19,498 bases of DNA from Chloroflexota bacterium (lineage in GTDB: Bacteria; Chloroflexota; Limnocylindria; Limnocylindrales; CSP1-4): NCBI GenBank assembly GCA_021814735.1, contig JAKAHX010000003.1, forward strand, positions 1 through 19,498, written 5' to 3'. The notes under the pieces are model-generated. The model saw only the letters and a list, made by a program, of their open reading frames with translations, was not told the origin of the DNA and did not search any database. Below are positions 6,812 to 14,558 of this stretch, piece by piece; the first letter of the stretch is position 1; every line of letters begins with the position of its first letter. Both the position numbers and the translations under genes were made by a program.

Positions 6812-8175
6812 CGGGAGCCTCCCTCGTCGTCGGGGCGCCGCTCGGCCGAGCCGTTGCGCCCCTGGCCCCGACCGTGGCCGTTGCGGGTCGGGCGGGTCGG
6901 GACCGGAACGGTGTACCAGTGCGGCATCCAGGCGTCGTCACCGAAGATGCTCAGGGCATCGTGGCCCGTTTCCGGTTCCGCCATGGGCTCGTGCGGGTGC
7001 AGGTGCCCAGTGCCGGAGACGGGGATGGGCGGCCGACGCCGAACGCGTCTCCGGCGCAACGGTCCGCCGGTGGCGTCCAGCTCACGGAGTGCCTCCACCA
7101 CCTCGTCCGGCGAGGGAACCATGCCCCCCGTACGGCCCTCGAACGCGACCGGGATCCCGCCGCCGACCGCGAGTCGCACGTCCTCGACCATCTGACCGGC
7201 CGACAGCTCGACCACCAGCAGCCCGCGCGCCCGATCCGCCACGGAGGCCAGCTCGGCCGAGGGGAACGGCCAGAGCGAGATCGGCCGGAAGAGGCCCACG
7301 CGGAGTCCCGCGGCGCGCGCCCGCGCGATGGCGGTGCGTGCCACGCGGGCCGCCGTCCCGTAGGCCACGATGACCAGGTCGGCATCGTCGAGCCGCTCGC
7401 CCGCCCAGCGGACCTCGTGCTCGGCGATGGCGTGGAATTTCTCCTGGAGGTGCGCGTTGTGCTCCTCCAGCTCCTCCGGCGCGAGGTGGAGCGATCGCAC
7501 CACGCGGGGCTCGCGGCCATCCGCGCCGGTCAGGGCCCAGGCGGCCGTCTGCCGTGCCGGCGTGCGGTAGTGCTGCTCGACCGGCTCCATGGCCTGCCCC
7601 ATGATCCCGTCGGCGAGGATGATCACGGGGGTCCGGTAGTGCTCGGCGAGCTCGAACGCGGTGGCGACCAGCTCCATGGCCTCGCCGATGGACGAGGGGG
7701 CCAGCACGGGCACCCGGTAGTCCCCGTGGCCGTGGCCCTTCACGGCCTGGAAGTAGTCGCTCTGGGAGGGGCCGATGCTGCCGAGCCCCGGTCCGCCGCG
7801 CATGACGTTGATGAGCACCATGGGGACCTCGGAGCCGGCCATGTAGCTCATCGCCTCGGCCATGAGGCTGACGCCCGGCCCCGACGAGGAGACGAGGACG
7901 CGGGCACCGGCGGCACCGGCACCCAGGGCCATGTTGATCGCGCCCAGCTCGCTCTCGGCCTGCACGAACGCCCGTCCTTCCTCGGGCATCCGCCGGGCCA
8001 TCCACTCCAGGAGCTCGGCCTGCGGGGTGATGGGATAGCCGAAGTACGCGTCGCACCCGGCCTGGATCGCCGCCTCGGCGATCGCCTCGTTGCCTTTCAT
8101 CAGGACGCGGCGAGGGGGCTCGCGCGTCCCTGCTAACGAGAAGGAGGGGTCCTCCACTGGCGCGGGGGTGGTCAT
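6808..8175 (-). CDS. vorB: 2-oxoacid:ferredoxin oxidoreductase, alpha subunit (VorB type)
   Basis: This is the pyrimidine-binding alpha subunit, 455 residues. It closely follows the VorB pattern: MKGNEAIAEAAIQAG at 26-40, GYPITPQ at 46-52, a VQAESE segment at 71-76, SSSGPGVSLM at 96-105 and MRGGPGLGSIGPSQ at 125-138. VorB proteins are annotated as 3-methyl-2-oxobutanoate:ferredoxin oxidoreductases, but close relatives act on other 2-oxoacids. The ATG at 8175 overlaps the delta stop by ATGA. It adds about 25 residues before the family's conserved Met-Lys-Gly, so an internal start at Met26 is possible. The C-terminal roughly 80 residues (Arg/Pro/Gly-rich, ending near DDEGGSR) are an unusual extension. 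Confidence 0.92.
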   Translation of the reverse strand: MTTPAPVEDPSFSLAGTREPPRRVLMKGNEAIAEAAIQAGCDAYFGYPITPQAELLEWMARRMPEEGRAFVQAESELGAINMALGAGAAGARVLVSSSGPGVSLMAEAMSYMAGSEVPMVLINVMRGGPGLGSIGPSQSDYFQAVKGHGHGDYRVPVLAPSSIGEAMELVATAFELAEHYRTPVIILADGIMGQAMEPVEQHYRTPARQTAAWALTGADGREPRVVRSLHLAPEELEEHNAHLQEKFHAIAEHEVRWAGERLDDADLVIVAYGTAARVARTAIARARAAGLRVGLFRPISLWPFPSAELASVADRARGLLVVELSAGQMVEDVRLAVGGGIPVAFEGRTGGMVPSPDEVVEALRELDATGGPLRRRRVRRRPPIPVSGTGHLHPHEPMAEPETGHDALSIFGDDAWMPHWYTVPVPTRPTRNGHGRGQGRNGSAERRPDDEGGSR

Positions 8176-8456
8176 CGCGGGGTCTCCTTCGGCGCCGCGA
8201 ACACGGTGAACACCGCGTCCGGGCAGACCCGTGCGCAGAACGCGCAGCTGGTGCAGGCCGCGGCATCGGTGAGCTGCACCGGGTGGTAGCCCAGCCGGTT
8301 GACGGTGCCCTGATCGAGCGCAAGGCAGGACTTGGGGCACGCCGCCACGCACAGCTCGCAGCCCTTGCAGCGGTCGCTCGCGATCACGAGCGGCGACCAC
8401 GGGGTCGGGGCGGGCACGAGCCCGGTGCGCGACGGCGCCGGCAACGAGAGCGTCAT
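8172..8456 (-). CDS. 2-oxoacid:ferredoxin oxidoreductase, delta (8Fe-ferredoxin) subunit
   Basis: This is the ferredoxin-like delta subunit, 94 residues. It has two [4Fe-4S] motifs: C30/C33/C36/C40 (CKGCELCVAACPK) and C68/C71/C74/C78 (CTSCAFCARVCPD). It would pass electrons from the beta-subunit cluster to free ferredoxin. The ATG at 8456 is chosen over longer frames because GGAGG lies 9 bases upstream and the protein then has the normal family length. It is the first gene of the operon and overlaps vorB by ATGA. Confidence 0.92.
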   Translation of the reverse strand: MTLSLPAPSRTGLVPAPTPWSPLVIASDRCKGCELCVAACPKSCLALDQGTVNRLGYHPVQLTDAAACTSCAFCARVCPDAVFTVFAAPKETPR

Positions 8457-8593
8457 GAAACACGCCTCCATTGCGGAACTGGTCTCCCGAGCCTCTTCCC
8501 AGCTCCCGGGAACCGCAAGGGCCGAACGGCGGGATGATGGCGCTCGGGCACACAACGCGGTCCGGGGTCGCGATGGGCCCGCGCGCACACGGA

Positions 8594-8633
8594 ACGGCGC
8601 CCCGGGCCGGCCGATGGCCGGACGGGGCGCCGT
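8594..8633 (-). terminator. Hairpin after the hdr operon
   Basis: An 11-bp perfect outer stem (8594-8604 with 8623-8633) continues into a 6-bp inner stem CCGGCC/GGCCGG (8607-8612 with 8616-8621) closed by GAT. It starts 18 bases after the stop of the membrane subunit gene on the minus strand. It is the probable end of the hdr transcript and insulates the vor operon. No T-run follows. The rest of the 8457-8651 gap should hold the vor promoter, but I could not pick out convincing boxes. Confidence 0.65.
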
Positions 8634-8651
8634 GTCAGACAGGGCGCGGGT

Positions 8652-9827
8652 TCAGCGGGCGGCGTTCGCCTTGTCGCCCGCCAGTGCGTAGAAGAAGAGC
8701 GCGACGGGACGGTAGACGGCGTGCGCGAACTTCATGAACGGGGCCAGCAGGACCAGCTCCATCGCCACCGAGACGTGGAAGAGGAAGACCCAGTAGCCCC
8801 AGGCCGGGGGCGACGGCAGGTACAGCGCGATCTCGATGAGGAAGCCGGTCAGGCCGGTGATCCAGAGCAGGACGAGCAGTGTCCAGTCCGACGCCGTCGA
8901 GTCGGAAGCGGCACGGTTGGCCTTGCGCAGCCGGTCCAGGATCAGCATCGAGGTCCCGTAGAGCAGGAAGAGGCCCGCCACCGTCCCCAGGAGCCGGACG
9001 GGGTACCAGATCGGGACAGGGGTCCCGGTGGCCTTGATGCCCACCAGGGCGAGGCCGTAGTCCAGGATGGTGGCCGTCAGGAGGCCCAGGAAACCCCACA
9101 TGGTCGACGCGTGGATGAACCAGCGACGGCGGTACCAGGGCTGCTCCGCCTGCACCGACTCGCAGTCGGTGCGGAACCGCAGCTGGCCCAGCGACTCGAC
9201 CGCGAGCGCGCTCCAGAGCGCGCGTCCCGATCTCGCCAGGGCGGCCCGGCTGCCCACCACGTCGTGGACCGAGATCCCCTCGCGCCTGGAGATGCCCCGG
9301 GCCATCCCGATGACGCCGGCGAGGCCGGCCAGGAAGACCAGGATCATCACCACGACGCCGGTGTTGTGGATGAGCGGCTCCGGGATGAACCCGAAGAGGT
9401 TGAGCGAGGTCGTGCTCTGCGCGCCGTGGGAGGCGTACATGAAGAGGGCGAAGCATGCGGCGAGCAGGATGGCGATCACGGACCCCGCGACGGGGCTCGT
9501 GTACATCGTGCGGGCGAGGTGCGTGCGATCGTAGTTGGCGATCGCGTACCGCCGCGCGGCGGCCATGAAGCCCCCCGGGTCCGCCTGGGTGGGACAGGTA
9601 TCGGAGCACTCCCCGCAGTGGTAGCAGGTCCAGAGCTCCTTGCTCCCCAGGAGGGCATCCTTCATGCCCACCTGGGCGTAGCGGATCAGCCGCCGGGGGA
9701 AGGTGCCGTCGTTGTCGGAGAGCGGGCAGATCGCGGTGCAGTTGCCGCACGAGTAGCACGCCGAGACGTCGGCGGCCCCGAACTTCTGCACGTCGGCCAG
9801 GAGGCCGGCGTCCACCAGCGCGCTCAT
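8652..9827 (-). CDS. Membrane HdrC-HdrE fusion (QmoC-like), quinone-interacting subunit
   Basis: This is a 391-residue protein with an HdrC-type iron-sulfur head and a cytochrome-b-like membrane tail. The head has C24/C27/C30/C34 (CYSCGNCTAICP) and C68/C71/C74/C78 (CYHCGECSDTCP), for two [4Fe-4S] clusters. The tail has about six hydrophobic segments (roughly 112-132, 155-175, 236-262, 278-297, 315-337 and 343-366). Histidines at 154, 239, 351 and 369 are candidate haem b ligands. The architecture and length match QmoC of sulfate reducers, where the subunit exchanges electrons with menaquinone. It is the last gene of the chain, starting by ATGA overlap with the small winged-helix gene. The quinone role is inferred from the family. 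Confidence 0.88.
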   Translation of the reverse strand: MSALVDAGLLADVQKFGAADVSACYSCGNCTAICPLSDNDGTFPRRLIRYAQVGMKDALLGSKELWTCYHCGECSDTCPTQADPGGFMAAARRYAIANYDRTHLARTMYTSPVAGSVIAILLAACFALFMYASHGAQSTTSLNLFGFIPEPLIHNTGVVVMILVFLAGLAGVIGMARGISRREGISVHDVVGSRAALARSGRALWSALAVESLGQLRFRTDCESVQAEQPWYRRRWFIHASTMWGFLGLLTATILDYGLALVGIKATGTPVPIWYPVRLLGTVAGLFLLYGTSMLILDRLRKANRAASDSTASDWTLLVLLWITGLTGFLIEIALYLPSPPAWGYWVFLFHVSVAMELVLLAPFMKFAHAVYRPVALFFYALAGDKANAAR

Positions 9828-10078
9828 GCCGGCACCTCCCAGTTCGTGGCCTCGTACCGGAAGTAGCCGTCGTCGGTGGGGTCCTTGACCTCCCGGATCT
9901 TGCCGTACCGGCGCATGCCCATCACCCAGAAGAGCACCTCGTCGGTGGGGCTCCCGATCGCCTGGGCGATCTCGGGGACGGTGAGCGGCCCGGAGCGGAG
10001 CGCCTCGAGGATTCGCGGATGCATGACAGGTTCCTCGCGGATGATCTCCCGGATCTCCCGGATCGTGGTCGTGCTCAT
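9824..10078 (-). CDS. Small winged-helix-like protein in the hdr operon, 84 aa
   Basis: This 84-residue protein has a likely helix-turn-helix (about residues 31-60: LTVPEIAQAIGSPTDEVLFW) followed by a wing-like stretch (KIREVKDPTDDGYFRYE). It has no cysteines and no membrane segment. It overlaps the second hdrA and the membrane-subunit gene by ATGA at both ends, so it is probably made in proportion with the complex. That position is odd for an ordinary transcription factor, and a structural or assembly role is equally possible. Met19 is an alternative start. Confidence 0.75.
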   Translation of the reverse strand: MSTTTIREIREIIREEPVMHPRILEALRSGPLTVPEIAQAIGSPTDEVLFWVMGMRRYGKIREVKDPTDDGYFRYEATNWEVPA

Positions 10079-11838
10079 GCGACCGGCTCCTCCAGCATGC
10101 TGTCGATCACGGCCCGGATCTGGGCGTCGGTGTAGCCGCGGAGATCGATCGCGTCCTCAGGACAGACGGGGACGCAGCCGCCGCATCCCTTGCAGATGCT
10201 CGGGCTGATCGCCGCGACGGTGCGCCCGGCCACCTCGGCCTTCTCGATGGCCGAGTACGGGCAGGCATCGATGCACTTCTCGCACCAGGTGCACTTGGCG
10301 GCGTCCACCGTGGCCACCAGCGGGTCGAGCTCCGCGAACCCCTTCTTCAGGATCGCTGCGCTCTGCGTCACGGCGGCGAGACCGGACGCCACGCTCTCGG
10401 TGGAGTTCTTGGGCCCCTGGCACGCACCCGCGATGAGCACGCCGTCCACGACGGTCTCGACGGGCCGGAGCTTCGGGTGGATCTCGTTGAAGAAACCGTC
10501 GGTCCCCACCGGCAGCTTGAGCAGGTCCATCAGCTCGTCGTTCTTCCGGGGGACCATGCCGGTGACCAGCACCACCAGGTCGGCCGGGATCTGCAGTTCC
10601 TCGCCGCCGGTGAGCGTGTCGCGGGTGGTCACGATGAGGGTGCCGGACTCCGTCCGGGCCACCGCCGGCGGGCTGTCGTCCGGGAACTTCATGTACACGG
10701 AGCCGTGCTTGCGCGAGTCCGTGTACATGAGCTCGTACTTGCCGTACGTGCGGATGTCGCGGTAGAGGTGGTACTGGTGCACCCCGCGGTCCAGCCCCGA
10801 CACCTGGAGCGCGGCGTGGGCCGTGGCCGCACAGCAGTACCGGGAGCAGTACTCGTTGGCGCCCGGCTGGCGGCTCCCCACGCAGTAGATGTAGGCGATG
10901 GTCTTCACCGGCCGGCCGTGGTACACGAGCGGACCCGACGAGGCGTCGATCAACGCCTTGAACTCGGGCAGCGTCACCACGCCGTCGATGCCGTACCCGT
11001 ACTCGCCCACCTCCGGCTGGTAGGTGTCGAAGCCGGTGGCCACCACGACCGAACCGACCTCGACGTGGATGAGCTCGGGCAGATCCGAGTTCACCCGGAT
11101 CGCCGCCACGTAGTTGCCGAAGCTGCCGGACTTGGCCATCAGCTCCGCGTTGGTGAAGACCGTGATGTTGGCCCGGCGCTTCACCTCGGCGACGAGCTGC
11201 GCGATGAGGTCGTGGCCGCTGCGGTCGTGCGGGTACATCGTACCGAACCGGCCGACCCACCCGCCGAGCTCCCGCTCCTTCTCGACGAGGAAGACCTCGA
11301 GCCCCACGTCGGCAAGCCCGATGGCCGCCCGCAGACCGGTGATGCCGCCGCCGATCACCAGCGCCTTCTGGGTGGTCTCCACCACCAGCGGCTCCAGTGG
11401 CGTGGTCAGGCGGGTCCGGGCGATGCCGCCCTTCACCAGGCTGATCGCCAGGTGCGTGGCACCGTCCGGATCGTCCGTGTGCGCCCACGAGTCCTGCTCG
11501 CGGATGTTGACCTGCGTGTACTGGTACGGGTTCATCCCGGCCCGTCGCGCCACGCCGCGGAACGTGACGGTGTGGAGCTTCGGGGAGCAGGACGCCACCA
11601 CCAGGCCATCGAGGCCGTACTGCGCGATGTCCTCCTCCATGTTCTGCTGGGTGGCGTCCGCGCAGGCGAAGATCGTGTCGCGGGCGACCACCACCCCGGG
11701 CTCGTCCTTGACCGCCTCCACCACGCGCTTCACGTCGACGTAGTCGGAGATGTTGCCGCCGCAGTGGCACACGTAGACGCCGATCCGCCGCTCTTCGGGA
11801 GAGCGCTGGCCGGCCACGGTGGTCTCCTCGCTGTTCAT
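10075..11838 (-). CDS. hdrA: HdrA-like FAD/iron-sulfur protein with N-terminal domain and C-terminal ferredoxins
   Basis: This is a 587-residue HdrA-family flavoprotein. The N-terminal HdrA domain (about 18-150) holds VYVCHCGGNIS (C24, C26), FACAD (C59) and ASCSPKLH (C84). The FAD Rossmann motif is GGGITGLR at 163-170 with VEKERELGG at 185-193. The HdrA cysteine region YCVGSR...YCSRYCC is at about 318-336. The C-terminus carries two [4Fe-4S] motifs, C516/C519/C522/C526 and C549/C552/C555/C559. The internal iron-sulfur insert that canonical HdrA carries after its first FAD strand is missing here. The ATG at 11838 is an ATGA overlap with the upstream gene; the longer open frame is a shadow. It probably pairs with the GltD-inserted HdrA, which has what this one lacks. 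It resembles part of QmoB but has no MvhD domain. Confidence 0.9.
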   Translation of the reverse strand: MNSEETTVAGQRSPEERRIGVYVCHCGGNISDYVDVKRVVEAVKDEPGVVVARDTIFACADATQQNMEEDIAQYGLDGLVVASCSPKLHTVTFRGVARRAGMNPYQYTQVNIREQDSWAHTDDPDGATHLAISLVKGGIARTRLTTPLEPLVVETTQKALVIGGGITGLRAAIGLADVGLEVFLVEKERELGGWVGRFGTMYPHDRSGHDLIAQLVAEVKRRANITVFTNAELMAKSGSFGNYVAAIRVNSDLPELIHVEVGSVVVATGFDTYQPEVGEYGYGIDGVVTLPEFKALIDASSGPLVYHGRPVKTIAYIYCVGSRQPGANEYCSRYCCAATAHAALQVSGLDRGVHQYHLYRDIRTYGKYELMYTDSRKHGSVYMKFPDDSPPAVARTESGTLIVTTRDTLTGGEELQIPADLVVLVTGMVPRKNDELMDLLKLPVGTDGFFNEIHPKLRPVETVVDGVLIAGACQGPKNSTESVASGLAAVTQSAAILKKGFAELDPLVATVDAAKCTWCEKCIDACPYSAIEKAEVAGRTVAAISPSICKGCGGCVPVCPEDAIDLRGYTDAQIRAVIDSMLEEPVA

Positions 11839-14558
11839 GCCGGCACCTTCGTCTTCGCCTGCGTCCGTTCGAGGTGGGCCGCGACCTGTGCCGCGGCCGC
11901 ACCGGCGTGGAGGATCGAGTCCACGATGTCCTTGGCGCCCGATGCCGCCCCGGCCACGAAGACGCCAGGAATGCTGGTGACGCCGGGGTTCAGGTCCTCG
12001 TCCGGTTCGGCCACGTAGAAGTACTGGTCCTCGGCCAGCTCCTCCTGCGGGAACAGGCGCTGCGCGTCGCGGTTGGGCTGGACCCCCACGGCCAGCACCA
12101 CCAGGTCGTACTCGGCGTCCACCAGCTGGCCGCCGTTCTCGATGTCCTCGTAGCGGAGGATCAGGTTGCCGTTCTCCTTCTCCGTGATCTTGGCGACCCG
12201 GCCCTTGACGTAGGTGGCCCCCATCGACTTCGACTGCTCGTAGAACTCGTCGTAGCGCTTGCCGGCGGCCCGGATGTCCATGTAGTGGACGGTCACCTCG
12301 GCGAGCGGGAGGGCGCCCATGATCAGCTGGTTCTGCTTGATGGAGTACATGCAGCAGAACTTGGAGCAGAGCGGGTTGCCCACCGTCTCGTCGCGCGAGC
12401 CGGTGCAGAGGATGTAGGCGATCCGCTCCGGCACCTTGCCGTCGCTGGGGCGCAGCACCGTGTTGAACGGCCGCGTCGGTGCCAGCAGGCGGTCCATCTG
12501 CATGCCGGTGATCACGTTGCGGTACTTGCCGAAGCCGTACTGTGGCTTGAGATCGGCCGCGAAGAGCTTGTAGCCGGTCGAGACCACCACCGCGCCGACC
12601 TCGACATCGAGTTCCGTGTCGCGGGCATACAGGTCGATGCAGTTCTCGACCGGACAGACATTCACGCACTCGTGGCAGCCGGAGCACACGGCGCAGTCCA
12701 TGCAGCGGCCGGCCGCCGCCCGCGCCTCCGTCTCGGAGAGCGGAGCTTCGACCTCCCGGAAATCGCGGGGCTCCGCCACGAGCGTCACCGCCTCCGGCGT
12801 CGCCGGGCGGAGCGTGTAGGTCTTCTGGCGGGCCAGGACCTGCTCCTTGTCCACCACGGGCAGTCGCAGGTCGAAGCCGTCGAGGATGCCGCCCGTGAGC
12901 CAGCGATCGATCATGTGGGCCGCCCGTCGGCCCTCGCCGACGGCGCGGGTGATGTCCGTGGCGCCGTTGACGACGTCGCCGGCGGCGAAGATGTACGGGA
13001 CGTCCGTCTGGAGCGTCTTGGGGTCGGCCCGGAGCGTGCCCCGCCGTTCGACGCCGATCTGGCTCGCGAAGGCGGCCGTGTCGGGCGTCATGCCGATGGC
13101 CGCGATGATCACGTCACACGGAAGGACGTGCTCGCTGCCCTTGATCGGGGTCGGGCTGCGCCGCCCGGAGGCGTCCGGCTCACCGAGGGCCATGCGCACG
13201 CAGCGCAGGCCATTGACCGCGCCCGCGGCGTCGCCGGTGACCTCGACAGGGGCCACCTGGAACGCGAACTGGACGCCTTCCTTCTCGGCGTCGTCCGCCT
13301 CGACATGGTGTGCCGGCATCTCGGCGCGGCTGCGGCGGTACGCCACCGTCACCGACGTGGCACCCAGGCGACGGGCCACGCGCGACGCGTCCATCGCCAC
13401 GTTGCCGCCGCCGACCACCACGACGCGCTTGCCCGTCAGGTCCACCGTCTCGCCGAGCTTGACCCGGCGCAGGAAGTCGGTGGCAGCCAGCACGCCCAGG
13501 CGATCCTCGCCCGGAACGCCCAGGCCCGTGGAGCGCGGGGTGCCGGTGGCCACCAGGACCGCGTCGTACCCCTCCGACTTGAGCGCGGCCAGGTCGCGCA
13601 CCGGGGTGTTCGTCACGATCTCGACGCCGAGATCCCGGACGTTCTGGATGTCGCGCTCGACGACCTCGACCGGCAGGCGGTAGGAGGGAATGGCCAGGCG
13701 CAGGAAGCCGCCCGGCTCCGGGGCCGCCTCGTAGATCTTGACCGCGTAGCCCTTGCGGGCGAGCTGCCAGGCAGCCGTGAGACCGGCAGGGCCGGATCCC
13801 ACGACGGCGACCCGCCGGCCGTTCGGTGCGGCGACCTCGATCCCGAGCCCGGCACCGGACTCCACGTGGTGGTCCGAGATGAAGCGCTTGAGGCGCCGGA
13901 TGGGGAGTGTGCCCTCGAGGGACCCGCGGGTGCACTCGGACTCGCAGGGGGCGTAGCAGGCGCGCCCCAGTGTCCCGACCAGCGGGGTGGCGTCCAGCAC
14001 CAGCCGGTGCGCCTTCTCGTACTCGCCGCTGCGGATCAGGGAGACGTAGCCGTGGGCCTCGATGCCGGCCGGGCAGGCGAACGTGCAGGGCGAGGAGCCC
14101 TGCCGTTCGATCACGGCCTTCTTGGGCACGGCCTGGGGGAAGGCGATGTAGGCGGCGCGGCGGGCGACCAGGTCCGCGTTGAACTGGTCCGGCACGGCCA
14201 CGGTGCAGGCGGTCTCGCACTGCTGGCAGCCCGTGCAGGCAACCTCGTCCACGTAGCGCGCCTTGCGCTTGACGTTCGCGTGGAAGTGGCCATCCGCATC
14301 ACGGGTGATCCCCTTGACCTCGCTGTACGTCATGACGGTGAGGTTGGGGTGGTGGATCGTTGCCGCCATCTTGGGCGTCGAGATGCAGCTGGCGCAGTCG
14401 AGCGTGGGGAAGACCTTGGACAGCAGGATCATCCGGCCGCCAACGCTTGCCTCCTTCTCGACCACGAGCACCTTGTAGCCCATGTCGCCCAGCTTCAGGG
14501 CGGATTCCATCCCGCCGATGCCGCTGCCGACGACGAGCACGTCGTAGTCCATGGTCAT
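11835..14558 (-). CDS. hdrA: HdrA with an inserted GltD-like FAD/NAD(P)H module
   Basis: This 907-residue protein is built from two families. Residues 1-150 are the first half of HdrA: FAD motif GSGIGGMES (11-19), DCASCISTPKM (54-64) and C108/C111/C114/C118, followed by IAFPQAVP. Residues about 150-600 are a glutamate-synthase-small-subunit-like insert: cysteines 158, 162, 201, 205 and 209, a second FAD site GSGPAG (254-259), an NAD(P)H-type GGGNVAMD (383-390) and AAGDVV (525-530). Residues about 610-907 resume HdrA with C619, 622, 625, 628, 631 and 635, then C718, C731 and C735-C736. The N-terminal HdrA domain is absent. GltD-type domains oxidise NAD(P)H through FAD and pass electrons to iron-sulfur clusters. 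I infer that the protein couples NAD(P)H to the Hdr-like complex, possibly by flavin-based bifurcation. The start overlaps the MvhD-like gene by ATGA; Met3 is an alternative. Confidence 0.92.
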   Translation of the reverse strand: MTMDYDVLVVGSGIGGMESALKLGDMGYKVLVVEKEASVGGRMILLSKVFPTLDCASCISTPKMAATIHHPNLTVMTYSEVKGITRDADGHFHANVKRKARYVDEVACTGCQQCETACTVAVPDQFNADLVARRAAYIAFPQAVPKKAVIERQGSSPCTFACPAGIEAHGYVSLIRSGEYEKAHRLVLDATPLVGTLGRACYAPCESECTRGSLEGTLPIRRLKRFISDHHVESGAGLGIEVAAPNGRRVAVVGSGPAGLTAAWQLARKGYAVKIYEAAPEPGGFLRLAIPSYRLPVEVVERDIQNVRDLGVEIVTNTPVRDLAALKSEGYDAVLVATGTPRSTGLGVPGEDRLGVLAATDFLRRVKLGETVDLTGKRVVVVGGGNVAMDASRVARRLGATSVTVAYRRSRAEMPAHHVEADDAEKEGVQFAFQVAPVEVTGDAAGAVNGLRCVRMALGEPDASGRRSPTPIKGSEHVLPCDVIIAAIGMTPDTAAFASQIGVERRGTLRADPKTLQTDVPYIFAAGDVVNGATDITRAVGEGRRAAHMIDRWLTGGILDGFDLRLPVVDKEQVLARQKTYTLRPATPEAVTLVAEPRDFREVEAPLSETEARAAAGRCMDCAVCSGCHECVNVCPVENCIDLYARDTELDVEVGAVVVSTGYKLFAADLKPQYGFGKYRNVITGMQMDRLLAPTRPFNTVLRPSDGKVPERIAYILCTGSRDETVGNPLCSKFCCMYSIKQNQLIMGALPLAEVTVHYMDIRAAGKRYDEFYEQSKSMGATYVKGRVAKITEKENGNLILRYEDIENGGQLVDAEYDLVVLAVGVQPNRDAQRLFPQEELAEDQYFYVAEPDEDLNPGVTSIPGVFVAGAASGAKDIVDSILHAGAAAAQVAAHLERTQAKTKVPA

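Noticed and set aside
5937..6941. The long upstream extension of the gamma-subunit frame
   Set aside because: It overlaps the beta gene in another frame and is not homologous to any gamma subunit; the ATG at 5936 with GGAGG fits better.
11839..12687. The upstream extension of the second HdrA frame
   Set aside because: It overlaps the HdrA-GltD gene in a different frame and has shadow-like composition; the ATGA-coupled start at 11838 is preferred.
11835..14558. Assembly chimera or frameshift explanation for the HdrA-GltD fusion
   Set aside because: The frame is uninterrupted across both junctions, all expected motifs are intact, and the insert sits at a domain boundary, which fits a real fusion.
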